Source: Actinomycetes bacterium (GTDB lineage: Bacteria > Actinomycetota > Thermoleophilia > Solirubrobacterales > JACPNS01). From it: 64,000 nucleotides of DNA. Every line of letters starts with the position of its first letter. Position 1 is the first letter of the stretch. Below the pieces are notes generated by a model. That model did not search any database and had not been told where the DNA came from. It was given only the letters and a program-made list of their open reading frames with translations. Where the stretch lies: positions 1-64,000 of the forward strand of contig JAEYBE010000026.1 of NCBI GenBank assembly GCA_023404495.1. The letters are read 5' to 3'. Positions 30,180 to 38,937 of the stretch are shown one piece after another. Both the position numbers and the translations under genes were made by a program.

Positions 30180-30560
30180 TCAGAACTCGTCGTCGTTGGT
30201 CAGCAGGGCGAAGATCACCGCGAAGTTCAGCACCATCACCGTGATCGACCAGATCGGGTATGCGCCGATCGAGACGAAATGCGTGATGCCTGAGAGCGAG
30301 GCGAAGGTGATGCCCAGGATCAAGCCGCGCGCCTTGCGCTGGTAGATCTCGTTGGCCGCGTAGATCTGCAGTAGGCCGACGATCACGTAGGCGATGCCCC
30401 ATCCGGTCAGCGATTCGAAGAGCAGCTTCGAGGCGTCAAAGCGCGAGTCGCCGGCGAGCGCCGCGCCGCCTTCGATCAGGTTGAGGATTCCCGCGAGCAG
30501 CAGGACCACAGAGGCGAAGCCAAGCGGGCCGGATGCGAACTTCTTTGTTTGATCGGTCAT
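30180..30560 (-). CDS. DUF7144-type four-helix membrane protein
   Basis: A 126-aa protein with four hydrophobic segments and a short cytoplasmic start (MTDQTKKFASGPLGFAS). Conserved-looking parts are LLLAGILNLIEGGAAL, GWGIAYVIVGLLQIYAAN and RGLILGITFASLSGITHF, ending in an acidic TNDDEF. This matches the small actinobacterial membrane proteins grouped as DUF7144, whose function is unknown. The ATG at 30560 faces the Ppx/GppA start at 30592 in a very tight divergent arrangement. The alternating repeat array begins 7 bp after its stop. Confidence 0.65.
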   Translation of the reverse strand: MTDQTKKFASGPLGFASVVLLLAGILNLIEGGAALAGDSRFDASKLLFESLTGWGIAYVIVGLLQIYAANEIYQRKARGLILGITFASLSGITHFVSIGAYPIWSITVMVLNFAVIFALLTNDDEF

Positions 30561-30591
30561 GGGCCGGGATTCTAGGATCGACGCCGGAGCG

Positions 30592-31512
30592 ATGCGCATC
30601 GGAGCGGTTGACATAGGGAGCAATTCGACGCGTCTGCTGCTCGCGGACGTCGTGGACGGCGCGATCACGGAGATCTCCCGTGAGTCGATCGTGACGCGAC
30701 TTGGCGATGGTGTCGACGGTTCTGGGCGGCTCAATCAGGCGGCGATCGATCGCGTTCGCGGCGCGCTCTCGGAGTATTCGGCACAGATCGCGCGCGCTGG
30801 GTGCGAGCGTGTCGGCGGGGTTGCGACGAGCGCTGTGCGCGACTCTTCCAACGGGGTTGAGTTCGCGGCGGCGGTCAGCGGCGAGTTCGGGATTCCGATC
30901 GATGTGATCGGCGGGGATCGTGAGGCCGAGCTGACGTTTATCGGGGCGGGCTCGGGATCGGCGCTCGCGGGCGAGGGCCGATCGCTGGTGGTGGACATCG
31001 GCGGCGGGTCGACGGAGTTCATCGTCGGCGAGGAGGGGCGGTTGCTCTTTCACTGCTCGACGCGGCTTGGTGCGGTGAGGCAGAGCGAGCGGCATCTTGC
31101 GTCCGATCCGCCTTCAGGCGGTGAACTCTCGGCGCTACTTGAGGAGGCCGGCGCGATTGTCTCCGAGGCGGTGCCCGCAGAGTTTCGGAGTGACATCGCG
31201 CGGGGGATCGGTGTTGCCGGCACGCCGACGGTGCTCGCGGCGATCGACCAAGCGCTGGTGGAGTTTGATCCCTGGAAGGTGCACGATTATGCGATCACGC
31301 TGGAGGCCTGCTCGGCGATGCTCGCGCGGCTGGCCGCCTTGCCGCTGGCCGAGCGGCGCGAGGTCGTGGGCCTGCACCCCGACCGCGCGCCGACGATCGT
31401 CGCCGGGGCGGCGATCCTGCTGGCGACGATGCAGGCGTTCGGGCTGCCTGAGGTTGTCGTGAGCGAGCACGACATCCTTTATGGCATTGCGCTTGACCTT
31501 GCTGCGGCCTGA
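30592..31512 (+). CDS. ppx: Ppx/GppA-family exopolyphosphatase
   Basis: A 306-aa ASKHA-fold phosphatase that removes phosphate from polyphosphate ends or converts pppGpp to ppGpp. The phosphate-binding loops are visible: AVDIGSNSTRLLLADVV at the start and VVDIGGGSTEFIVG in the middle. The catalytic Glu/Arg region ATSAVRDSSNG and the later GVAGTPTVLAAID are also present. It is a short form without the C-terminal HD domain, as is common in actinobacteria (Rv0496/Rv1026-like). The ATG at 30592 is chosen to match the family start; an ATG at 30559 is also possible. It is divergent from the DUF7144-type gene. Confidence 0.88.
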   Translation: MRIGAVDIGSNSTRLLLADVVDGAITEISRESIVTRLGDGVDGSGRLNQAAIDRVRGALSEYSAQIARAGCERVGGVATSAVRDSSNGVEFAAAVSGEFGIPIDVIGGDREAELTFIGAGSGSALAGEGRSLVVDIGGGSTEFIVGEEGRLLFHCSTRLGAVRQSERHLASDPPSGGELSALLEEAGAIVSEAVPAEFRSDIARGIGVAGTPTVLAAIDQALVEFDPWKVHDYAITLEACSAMLARLAALPLAERREVVGLHPDRAPTIVAGAAILLATMQAFGLPEVVVSEHDILYGIALDLAAA

Positions 31513-31533
31513 GGCGGCGGTAGTCAGGAAGGA

Positions 31534-32682
31534 TCAATCCGAGGCGACGTCGGGGTCCAGGCGCGCGTCGAGGATCGGATTGGCCGTCGGGACTCCGCCC
31601 TCGGCGCGCCAGCGGCGGATCTGCCCCAGCGCACCCGAGACCGTCGCCACAAGGGGCACGGCGAGGATTCCTCCGATCACCCCGGCGATGACGGTGCCGG
31701 CAAGCACCGTGGTGAGCGTCACCACCGGCACCAGCGCGACGCGGTCGCCGACGATCCGCGGGCGCAGGAAGATGCTGTTGATCTGCGAGAGGATCACGAG
31801 CACCAGCAACATGCCGATCATCGTCCAGATTCCGCCGGAGACAAACGCCATTGCCGCCACCAAAGCGCCGGACATCCAGGCGCCGATGATCGGCAAGAAG
31901 GCGAGCACAAACACGACGAGCCCGACGATTCCGGCGAGCTTGATCCCGAAGAGCAGCCCGAAGAGCGCCACTCCGCCGCCATAGATCGCGGCCATGATCG
32001 CGGTACCGCGAAGGTATCCGGCGAGCTTTGCATAGGCGGAGACGCCCAGTTCATTTAGTCCGGGGCGGTTGACCGGCGCGAAGAAGCCGAGCAGCCACTG
32101 CCAGTAACGGTCTCCCCCGGCCAACAAATAACCGGTCAACACGATTGTCAGGCCGACGATCGCAGCCACTTGGGCGATCAACGGGGCGGCCGCCTTGACA
32201 CCTTGCACGAGTGCGTCCTTGAGGTCTGGCACCGAATCCTTCACGTTGCTCTCGAGCGTGACGATCTGATCGTGCGAGAAGTTGAACGGCGGTCCGGCGA
32301 GCCAGTCGTAGAACTCGTCGCCGGTGTTGTCGAACGCTGCTTTGAAGGTGTCGATGTTCTTCAGGAACGGCGGGATCGCCAGCAATGCGAGCCCGGCGAT
32401 CACGCCGAGCGCGACCATCACAGTCAGCGTCGCCGCAAAGCCCCGGGAGATCCCTTTGCGTTCAAACCAACCGGTCAACGGCGCAAGCACGGACGAGACG
32501 AGCAGCGCAAGCAGCAGCGGGATGACCACGAACTTCAGCTCGACGAGGATCATCACGACGACCGCCAGTGCGACAAGGCTCACGAGGAATCGCCAGGACC
32601 AGCCCGCCGTCGTGCCCAGCACACCCCAGTCGTGACCGTCCAACGGGGGCGTCGGATCGAACATCGATCGATCGCCGCTCAT
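31534..32682 (-). CDS. AI-2E family permease (PerM/YdiK-type)
   Basis: A 382-aa integral membrane protein with about eight hydrophobic segments. The family pattern is a hydrophobic N-terminal pair (LALAVVVMILVELKFVVIPL-like, then LAPLTGWFERKG), a soluble loop of about 90 residues, and the late motif FLPIIGAWMSGALVAAMAFV plus ILSQINSIFLRPRIVGDRVA. Relatives export autoinducer-2 or move ions, but most have no tested substrate. It is the last gene of a three-gene overlapping operon (start overlaps the previous stop by 4 bp). Confidence 0.85.
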   Translation of the reverse strand: MSGDRSMFDPTPPLDGHDWGVLGTTAGWSWRFLVSLVALAVVVMILVELKFVVIPLLLALLVSSVLAPLTGWFERKGISRGFAATLTVMVALGVIAGLALLAIPPFLKNIDTFKAAFDNTGDEFYDWLAGPPFNFSHDQIVTLESNVKDSVPDLKDALVQGVKAAAPLIAQVAAIVGLTIVLTGYLLAGGDRYWQWLLGFFAPVNRPGLNELGVSAYAKLAGYLRGTAIMAAIYGGGVALFGLLFGIKLAGIVGLVVFVLAFLPIIGAWMSGALVAAMAFVSGGIWTMIGMLLVLVILSQINSIFLRPRIVGDRVALVPVVTLTTVLAGTVIAGVIGGILAVPLVATVSGALGQIRRWRAEGGVPTANPILDARLDPDVASD

Positions 32683-34766
32683 TCGTCTATTTGAACGTCA
32701 GCACCGGCGGCCGGGCGCACGCCAACCTCGGCGAGCCATTCGACCAGCTGCAGATACATCTCCCGCGCCCCGATCAACTCGTCGGCTTCGCGTGACCACT
32801 CTGACGGCACGAGCGCAAACGGCTGGGTCTGGGTGCCGCCCAGCCCGCCGTGCGAACCGACGAGCTCCTCGAACGCAGCGACCTCCCCGGACTCGGGGTC
32901 ATACATGCTGACGACGTAGATATCGGGCGCGTTGGAGAAGCCGTTGTTGCGCGCGAGGTGCCGCGCGGCGTGCTTGCCGAAGTGCGCCAGCGGATCGCGG
33001 CCCTCGACCTCTCCGCTGTCAAGGTGATTCACGCCGTCTGCACCGATCGCCACCGGCCCGTCGGACGAATTGACCATCACAAATCCGACGCCAGGGTGCG
33101 TTGCGAGCGTCGTGATCAGCCCCGGGAACTCGCTCTCGATCGATGCGCGATCCAAACGCTCAGAGAACTCAGGGAAGTAGACGAGCCCCAAATTGCCCGA
33201 AGCCAGCACGATCGCGTCCGGCTTCTCCTCGCCGCCTTCGATCGAGTCTTCGACGCGGTCGATCTCGGCCTCCGGACCAAGCCGTGCCTCGCCCGCCTCC
33301 GGCTGGCGCCGCTCGACGCTGCGCCGGACCATCGTCGCGGTTGCCCCGTCGGCATTGGCGATCTGTGTAACGGCGCCTCCGATGTTGCCCCAGGCCTCGT
33401 CCGCCGACTCGATCGCCGCGAGTTCCTTGCCCTCACCAATCGAGCGCTTGACCACGTCTTCGAGCGTCTCATCGAAGCGCTGCTTGAACGTCGCGCCCTG
33501 GGACTGGCCGTGGTCCGAGAGCACTACGAACTTGTACGGCCGTGGGGCGAACTCCGCGATCCGCTCGAGCCGCGCGAACTGCTGGTCAAGCCGCCGCAGC
33601 ACGTCAAGCGCGTCGCGGCGCTCGATGCCGGAGTGGTGGGCCACCTCGTCGTAACCGACGAACGTCGCGTAGCTCACCGGCACGCCCTCGAACATGTCGC
33701 CGACCAGCGAGAAGATGTTGAAATCGCGCATCACCACCGTCATGCCCATGCGCAGGATCGGATAGATGCCGCCGCGCGAGACGCGCGGCTGGATGTCCAG
33801 CTGACGCTGACGGCGCGCCTCGATCTTTTCCGTGATCACGTCCCAGATGCCGAGCGAGATCGTGCGGGACGGGTTGTAGGGGTCGGCGAAGTAGGCGTAG
33901 AAGTCGCGCGAGTAGAGCTTCTGCTTCACGCGACTCAGCGTCAGCAACGAGCGCGGCGCGTCGCCGGAAATCAGGTTGCCGCGGCTCGTGCCGCCGTAAG
34001 CAAGCAGGCCCTCGCCGGTCGAAAGCCGTTCCTCCACCATCGCGACGTCGCTGGCGCTGCTCGATGTGACGAGCTTGCCGGTCTCGCGCTCGTACCAGCG
34101 AAACGCTGGAATGTCGTCGTTGCGTCCCAGCAGCAGGCCGGCCTGGGATGCACTCGTTTGCGACGAGAGGTCGCACTCCCAGCTGACGATCCGGTGGCTC
34201 CCCTCCTGCATCCAGCGCGCCATCGTCGGTGCGTGTCCGTTGACGATCGCGCGGCGAAGCACCGGCTCGGCGAGGCCGTCGATCTCAAGAAAGAAGACGC
34301 CCGGCACGTCTGAGTGCTGGATCTCGCGCCCCTGGCGCCGAACCTGACGCCGCATTGCGCGCAGTACGACGCGCTCGTAGTACCAGTCGCGCTCACCGAT
34401 TCCAAAGAGCGTCGAGAGCAGGATGTTCGCGACGGTGAGGACGATCACGATCACGACGGCCGAGCTGGTCGTCACGTCGATTCCGTCCGCGAACTCGGCG
34501 GCCAGACTGATCACCACGGCGGCCAGGAAGATCGAGCCGAGGCCCATCGTGAAGACCGCGAAGCGCAGCGCGAAAGAAATCACCAGCGGCCAGAGCAGCG
34601 CGTTGAAGAGCATGATCGTCGCGGCAACCAGGCACGCGATCCAGAAGTTCGGCAACTCGAAGCCGCTCATCACGTTCGAGAGGATCCAGAGCACCTCGCC
34701 GTTGAACGCGACCAGCGCAAGCGCGCGCAGGATCGTTCCGAGAATCGCCCGCGCGCGGCCGGTCAT
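32679..34766 (-). CDS. Holin-like membrane domain fused to alkaline phosphatase-family hydrolase
   Basis: A 695-aa protein. Residues 1 to about 125 form four hydrophobic helices like the phage-holin-4 (Mycobacterial holin-like) family (FWIACLVAATIMLFNALLWP, FTMGLGSIFLAAVVISLAA). The rest is an alkaline phosphatase/phosphodiesterase-type domain with VFFLEIDGLAEPVLRRA near its start, FVGYDEVAHHSGIE and the metal-site motif VVLSDHGQSQGATF. The catalytic domain follows four helices, so it may lie on the outer face of the membrane; topology is not proven. It overlaps both neighbours by 4 bp (metallo-hydrolase before, AI-2E permease after). The substrate may be a phospholipid or phosphodiester. Confidence 0.78.
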   Translation of the reverse strand: MTGRARAILGTILRALALVAFNGEVLWILSNVMSGFELPNFWIACLVAATIMLFNALLWPLVISFALRFAVFTMGLGSIFLAAVVISLAAEFADGIDVTTSSAVVIVIVLTVANILLSTLFGIGERDWYYERVVLRAMRRQVRRQGREIQHSDVPGVFFLEIDGLAEPVLRRAIVNGHAPTMARWMQEGSHRIVSWECDLSSQTSASQAGLLLGRNDDIPAFRWYERETGKLVTSSSASDVAMVEERLSTGEGLLAYGGTSRGNLISGDAPRSLLTLSRVKQKLYSRDFYAYFADPYNPSRTISLGIWDVITEKIEARRQRQLDIQPRVSRGGIYPILRMGMTVVMRDFNIFSLVGDMFEGVPVSYATFVGYDEVAHHSGIERRDALDVLRRLDQQFARLERIAEFAPRPYKFVVLSDHGQSQGATFKQRFDETLEDVVKRSIGEGKELAAIESADEAWGNIGGAVTQIANADGATATMVRRSVERRQPEAGEARLGPEAEIDRVEDSIEGGEEKPDAIVLASGNLGLVYFPEFSERLDRASIESEFPGLITTLATHPGVGFVMVNSSDGPVAIGADGVNHLDSGEVEGRDPLAHFGKHAARHLARNNGFSNAPDIYVVSMYDPESGEVAAFEELVGSHGGLGGTQTQPFALVPSEWSREADELIGAREMYLQLVEWLAEVGVRPAAGADVQIDE

Positions 34767-35530
34767 GCTGCGGCCCCAGCCGGCGGGATCGACAGTTCGC
34801 TGCCGGGCTCGATCAACTCGGCACGCGTCCCCGGCAGATCAGCCTCTTCGACCAGCGCACAAAAGCGCCGCGGCGGATCGACCAGCAGTTCGGGGCGTCG
34901 AGAGGACATGCCTGCCGGAAGGTACCCGCCCCAGTGGACCGGAACCGCGACGCGCGGCCGAATCATCGCCGTCGCCTGCGCCGCGCGCACCGGGTCCAGG
35001 TGGCCGGCGCCGAGCTTTGGACCCCATCCCCACACCGGCATCAGCGCGAGGTCGAGGTTCGGGTGCAGCTCGGACATCGCGTCGAAGATGTCGGTGTCGC
35101 CGGCGTAGTAGAAGCTCTGCGAACCGTCGACAACAAACCCGAGCGTCTCGGCCTCGCGGTTCCACGGCATCCGGCTGCCGGCGTGATCGGCATGCACGGC
35201 GCATATCGCAAGACCGGCCGCTTCAAGCTCGTCGCCTGCGCTGACACCTACGACATCGGAGAACCCCTGCGAGCGCAGAATCTTCACGCTGTCGCTCGGG
35301 ACGATCGCCCGCGCGGACTTGTCGACGAGCTTGAGCGAACGTTTGTCCAGGTGATCCATGTGGCTGTGTGAGATCAGCAGCACGTCTGGCGATCCGTATC
35401 GATCAAGGTCCACCAGCGGTGCCTGTCGCTGCAGGTGCAGCAATGCGCTGCGAAAGAGCGGATCCATCAGAACGCGCACGCCGTCGAGCTCGACGAGGAT
35501 CGTCGAGTGTCCGGCGAAAGCTACGTTCAT
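34763..35530 (-). CDS. Metallo-beta-lactamase-fold hydrolase (UlaG/NAPE-PLD-like)
   Basis: A 255-aa MBL-fold protein. The start is VAFAGHSTILVELDGVRVLM with the UlaG-type His, followed by the zinc motif LLISHSHMDHLDKRS, YYAGDTDIFDAM and a late PVHWGGYLP. This pattern fits L-ascorbate-6-P lactonase/NAPE-phospholipase D-like hydrolases, which use two metal ions. The ATG at 35530 is picked because an upstream start would lengthen the protein beyond the family fold. It is the first gene of the overlapping operon with the holin/phosphatase fusion, so a role in lipid turnover is plausible but unproven. Confidence 0.83.
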   Translation of the reverse strand: MNVAFAGHSTILVELDGVRVLMDPLFRSALLHLQRQAPLVDLDRYGSPDVLLISHSHMDHLDKRSLKLVDKSARAIVPSDSVKILRSQGFSDVVGVSAGDELEAAGLAICAVHADHAGSRMPWNREAETLGFVVDGSQSFYYAGDTDIFDAMSELHPNLDLALMPVWGWGPKLGAGHLDPVRAAQATAMIRPRVAVPVHWGGYLPAGMSSRRPELLVDPPRRFCALVEEADLPGTRAELIEPGSELSIPPAGAAA

Positions 35531-35583
35531 TTCGCGTTGCGACAAAGCCCCATGATTGTGACGTATGCCGTAGGATTGCCGCC

Positions 35584-36987
35584 ATGAGCGAAGCACCCGA
35601 TGCGCCTGAGACGCAAGAGACGACCGAAGAAAACGTCGACCGTCCGGGGTACTCCCCGTATCGCCTCGGTTTAGGTGTCGGGCTGGTTCTGACGCTCGCG
35701 TCGCTTCTGCTCTTCCTCTCGTTCTTGGCGATCTGGGCGGACCGCCAAATCTTCGATTCCAAGCAGTGGACCGACACCTCCACGCAGGTGATCGAGCAGC
35801 CCGCCGTGCAGGACGCGCTGGCCAACTACCTGGTCGACGAGATCTACAACAACGTCGACGTTGAGCAGGAGATCAAGAGCCAGCTGCCGTCGGACTGGCA
35901 GGTACTCGCCTCACCCGCGGCCAGCGGCCTGCGCACGCTGATGCTCAGCGGATCCAAGAAGGTGCTCGAGCTTCCCGTCACCCAACAGGCGTGGGCCTCA
36001 GCCAACATGGTGGCCCACCAGGCGCTGATGACGACGCTGGAGGGCGGCGACAAGGGCAACGTCTCAACTCAGAACGGCACGGTGACGGTCGATGCTCGGT
36101 CGATCCTGATCGAAGCTGCCAACAAACTCGGCCTCAGCGGCAAGCTGGTGAACAAGATTCCGGCCTCGGCCGGCACGTTCGTGATCTACCAGTCCGAGGA
36201 TCTCTCGACGATCCAGAACGTCTACAAGGTCTTCAACGACCTCAAGTGGATCTTCGCGATCTTGACGATCCTGCTCTACATCGCGGCGATCGCGCTGGCC
36301 AAGGGCCGGCGTCGCCGCGCGGTCATCTGGATGGGCGCCTCGTTCGTCGTCGTCGGGCTGCTCGTTCTGATCGCCCAGTCGCTCGGACGCGCGCCGGTTG
36401 TGGGCTCGCTGGCCAAGACAAGCTCGCTCGAACCGGCAGTCGGCGACATCTACGACATCGGCACCGATCTGCTGACACGGATGGCCGACTCGATCATCTT
36501 CACCGGGATTGCCGTGCTGATCGGAGCCCTGTTTGCCGGCCCATACGGCTGGGCCGTCTCGGCGCGCCGATTCCTTGCGCCGTACCTGCGCGACTACCTC
36601 GCACTCTCGGCCGGCGTCGCCGTCCTGGCCTTCCTGATCCTGCTCTGGATCGCACCGGTCGCCGGATTCCGCACGTCTGTCGGACTGCTGATCAACACCG
36701 CGCTGGCGATCGCCGGTTTCGTAGCGCTCGTTTCGATCACCAAGCGAGAATTCCCGGACGCCGAGCCTGCCGATTTCGGCGCGATGGGCGACTGGTTCTC
36801 CGAGCGCTGGGGCGACGTCCGCGACGCGGTCAGCCCGAGCGAGAAGACGACGGTCGTCAGCAAGGTCGCCGTTCCGGATGCGAGCGACGACCTCGCTGAG
36901 CTCGAACGCTTGCAGAGGCTGCATGCCGAGGGCGCGCTCGACGACGCCGAGTTCGCAGCGGCCAAGAAGAAGCTGCTCGGCCAGTAG
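35584..36987 (+). CDS. Multi-pass membrane protein with SHOCT C-terminus
   Basis: A 467-aa protein. It has one N-terminal helix (LGLGVGLVLTLASLLLFLSF), a large soluble domain of about 180 residues (Gln/Ser-rich), then about five hydrophobic segments (WIFAILTILLYIAAIALA, FVVVGLLVLIAQSLG, and others). The last 35 residues are a SHOCT motif: LAELERLQRLHAEGALDDAE, then FAAAKKKLLG. SHOCT is a short oligomerisation helix pair. The function is not known. It is divergent from the metallo-hydrolase operon, with 53 bp between starts. Confidence 0.75.
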   Translation: MSEAPDAPETQETTEENVDRPGYSPYRLGLGVGLVLTLASLLLFLSFLAIWADRQIFDSKQWTDTSTQVIEQPAVQDALANYLVDEIYNNVDVEQEIKSQLPSDWQVLASPAASGLRTLMLSGSKKVLELPVTQQAWASANMVAHQALMTTLEGGDKGNVSTQNGTVTVDARSILIEAANKLGLSGKLVNKIPASAGTFVIYQSEDLSTIQNVYKVFNDLKWIFAILTILLYIAAIALAKGRRRRAVIWMGASFVVVGLLVLIAQSLGRAPVVGSLAKTSSLEPAVGDIYDIGTDLLTRMADSIIFTGIAVLIGALFAGPYGWAVSARRFLAPYLRDYLALSAGVAVLAFLILLWIAPVAGFRTSVGLLINTALAIAGFVALVSITKREFPDAEPADFGAMGDWFSERWGDVRDAVSPSEKTTVVSKVAVPDASDDLAELERLQRLHAEGALDDAEFAAAKKKLLGQ

Positions 36988-37024
36988 CTCGCCTCAGTCC
37001 GGCTGGACCGGACCCGAGGCGAGC
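36987..37024. terminator. Long bidirectional hairpin terminator
   Basis: GCTCGCCTC (36987-36995) pairs with GAGGCGAGC (37016-37024), and inner GTCCGG (36997-37002) with CCGGAC (37008-37013). It spans both convergent stops, of the SHOCT protein (36987) and the NhaA fusion (36994). Confidence 0.7.
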
Positions 37025-38895
37025 ACCTTGCGCACTTTGGCGGTCAGCGTCTCGATGTCGTAGGCGCCCTCGTGGCGGCGGCCGTTGATGAAGAAGCTCG
37101 GCGTCCCGGTCACAAGAGCGGCGTCGGCACTCTCGACGTCATCGGCCACGCGCTCGGCAAAGCTGCGCGAGCGCAGGTCGTCCCAGAAGCGATCCACATC
37201 CAGGCCGATCTGCTGGGCGTAGTCGCGCAGATCCGAGAGCTCGATGTCGTGCTGATGATCGATCATCAAGTCGTGCATCTCCCAGAACTTGCCTTGCGCG
37301 GCGGCGGCCTCAGCGGCCTCTGATGCGAGCTGCGCGCGCGGGTGCACATCTTGCAGCGGGAGGTGGCGCCAGACGTATGTGAGTTCGTCGTCGAAGCGTT
37401 CGAGCAGCGTGCGAACCGTGTCTTCGGCGCGGCCGCAGTATGGGCACTCGTAGTCGCCGTACTCGAGCAGCGTCACGCGAGCGCCGGCGGGGCCGCGGAC
37501 GTGATCGCGTTCGTGATCGACCGGGACCGCGAGGTCTTCGATCAGCGCGGCGGGCGTCACGGATCCGCTTTTGCCGCGGGCGCTCATACGCGACGTAACG
37601 GAGATCAGCACGGCACCGAGCAGCGTCGATACGAGCGCCGCCACCAGCACGCCGAGCTTTGCCTCCTCAAGCGACTGTCCCTCGAACGCGATCTCAGCGA
37701 TGAACAGCGAGAGCGTGAAGCCGATGCCGCAAAGGGCCGCTGCCCCAAAGACCGGTGGGATCTCAACCGGCAATGGCAGGCGACCAAGGCGCGGGTGCGC
37801 GGCGACAAGCGTCGTGATTCCGATACCGAACAGCTTGCCGAAGACCAACGCACAGACGATTCCGATCGTCAGCGGCGAGGTCGCGGCGTCGCTGAGCAGC
37901 TCAGGCGTGATCACGATCCCGGCGTTGGCCAGGGCAAAGACCGGCACGATCAAGAAGCTCGTCCACGGGTGGAGTCCGAACTGCAGCCGCTCGTTCTCTG
38001 AGACCGCGTTCTGCACGTAGAGGCGCGCGCTGCGCGCAAGCTCGGCGGTCGGCTGCTCGCGGAAGAGCCGCGTGATCGCCGTCGCGCGCTCAAGGTCCTG
38101 GCGGGCCGGCGGCTTGGCCGAGATCGCCAGACCGATGAGAACGCCGGCAATCGTTGGGTGCACGCCCGACTGCGACATCGCGATCCAGATCGCGACGCCG
38201 ATCAGCTCGTACGGCCGCTTGGAGAGCGGACCCCACCAGCGCACGAGCAGTGCGAGCGCCGCCAGCGCCCCGGCGGTAGCCAGCGCCCCCAGCGAGACGC
38301 TGGAGCTGTAGGCGAAAGCAATCACCAGCAGCGTGCCGACATCATCGGCGATCACCAGCGTCAGCATGAAGACGCGAAGGCGCGGCGGCAGACGCCGGCC
38401 GAAGATCGCCAGCAGGCCCAGCGCGAAGGCGGTGTCGGTCGGCATCACGACACCCCAACCGTGGGCATCGGAGCCGCCGGCGTTGAAGGCCAGGTAGATC
38501 GCGATTGGGAGCGTCATCCCTCCGAGCGCTGCCAGCACGGGGACCGCGACGCGCCGGCGTTCGCGCAGCTCGCCCATGTCGAACTCTCGACGCACCTCGA
38601 GGCCGACGACCAGGAAGAAGAAGGTCATAAGCCCGTCGTTGACCCAGTAATGCAGGTCGCCGCCGAGCGTGTGGCTGCCCAGCGCAATCGAGAAGTCAGT
38701 CGACCAGAACGATTCGTAGCCGTGCGGCCAGATGTTCGCCCAGAGCAGCGCCACCGCCGATGCGGCGAGCAGAACGATCGCGCCGGAGGTCTCGGTCTCG
38801 AGGTAGTTGCGCAGCGGCGCGGCGATGTTTCGTGTCCAGGCGGTGTGCCCGGAGAGACTCCGGACCGCGTCGCCTGGTGTCGCCGCCTGATTCAT
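36994..38895 (-). CDS. nhaA: NhaA Na+/H+ antiporter fused to DsbA-like thioredoxin domain
   Basis: A 633-aa fusion. Residues 1 to about 430 are a NhaA antiporter with the essential Asp pair in LVIADDVGTLLVIAFA, plus FFFLVVGLEVRREF and PVFALANAGI. It exchanges Na+ for H+ at the inner membrane. Residues about 450-633 are a DsbA-type thioredoxin fold with CPYC active site (DYECPYCGRAEDTVRTL) and the cis-Pro loop TGTPSFFINGRR. This NhaA-DsbA fusion is known in actinobacteria; the second domain is expected outside the cell. The joining segment is GSVTPAALIEDLAVPVDHER. Confidence 0.9.
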   Translation of the reverse strand: MNQAATPGDAVRSLSGHTAWTRNIAAPLRNYLETETSGAIVLLAASAVALLWANIWPHGYESFWSTDFSIALGSHTLGGDLHYWVNDGLMTFFFLVVGLEVRREFDMGELRERRRVAVPVLAALGGMTLPIAIYLAFNAGGSDAHGWGVVMPTDTAFALGLLAIFGRRLPPRLRVFMLTLVIADDVGTLLVIAFAYSSSVSLGALATAGALAALALLVRWWGPLSKRPYELIGVAIWIAMSQSGVHPTIAGVLIGLAISAKPPARQDLERATAITRLFREQPTAELARSARLYVQNAVSENERLQFGLHPWTSFLIVPVFALANAGIVITPELLSDAATSPLTIGIVCALVFGKLFGIGITTLVAAHPRLGRLPLPVEIPPVFGAAALCGIGFTLSLFIAEIAFEGQSLEEAKLGVLVAALVSTLLGAVLISVTSRMSARGKSGSVTPAALIEDLAVPVDHERDHVRGPAGARVTLLEYGDYECPYCGRAEDTVRTLLERFDDELTYVWRHLPLQDVHPRAQLASEAAEAAAAQGKFWEMHDLMIDHQHDIELSDLRDYAQQIGLDVDRFWDDLRSRSFAERVADDVESADAALVTGTPSFFINGRRHEGAYDIETLTAKVRKVLASGPVQPD

Positions 38896-38908
38896 CGGCG
38901 AATTATGA

Positions 38909-38925
38909 CCGCGCGCGACGCGCGG
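38909..38925 (-). terminator. Short GC hairpin between cytochrome lipoprotein gene and nhaA
   Basis: CCGCGCG (38909-38915) and CGCGCGG (38919-38925) form a 7-bp stem with a 3-nt loop downstream of the cytochrome lipoprotein gene. No T-run is seen. Confidence 0.4.
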
Positions 38926-38937
38926 CAGTGTCGCGAG

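Noticed and set aside
29978..30180. Complete insertion sequence with ends
   Set aside because: No terminal repeats or target duplication are visible around the transposase gene; only the palindromic array is upstream.
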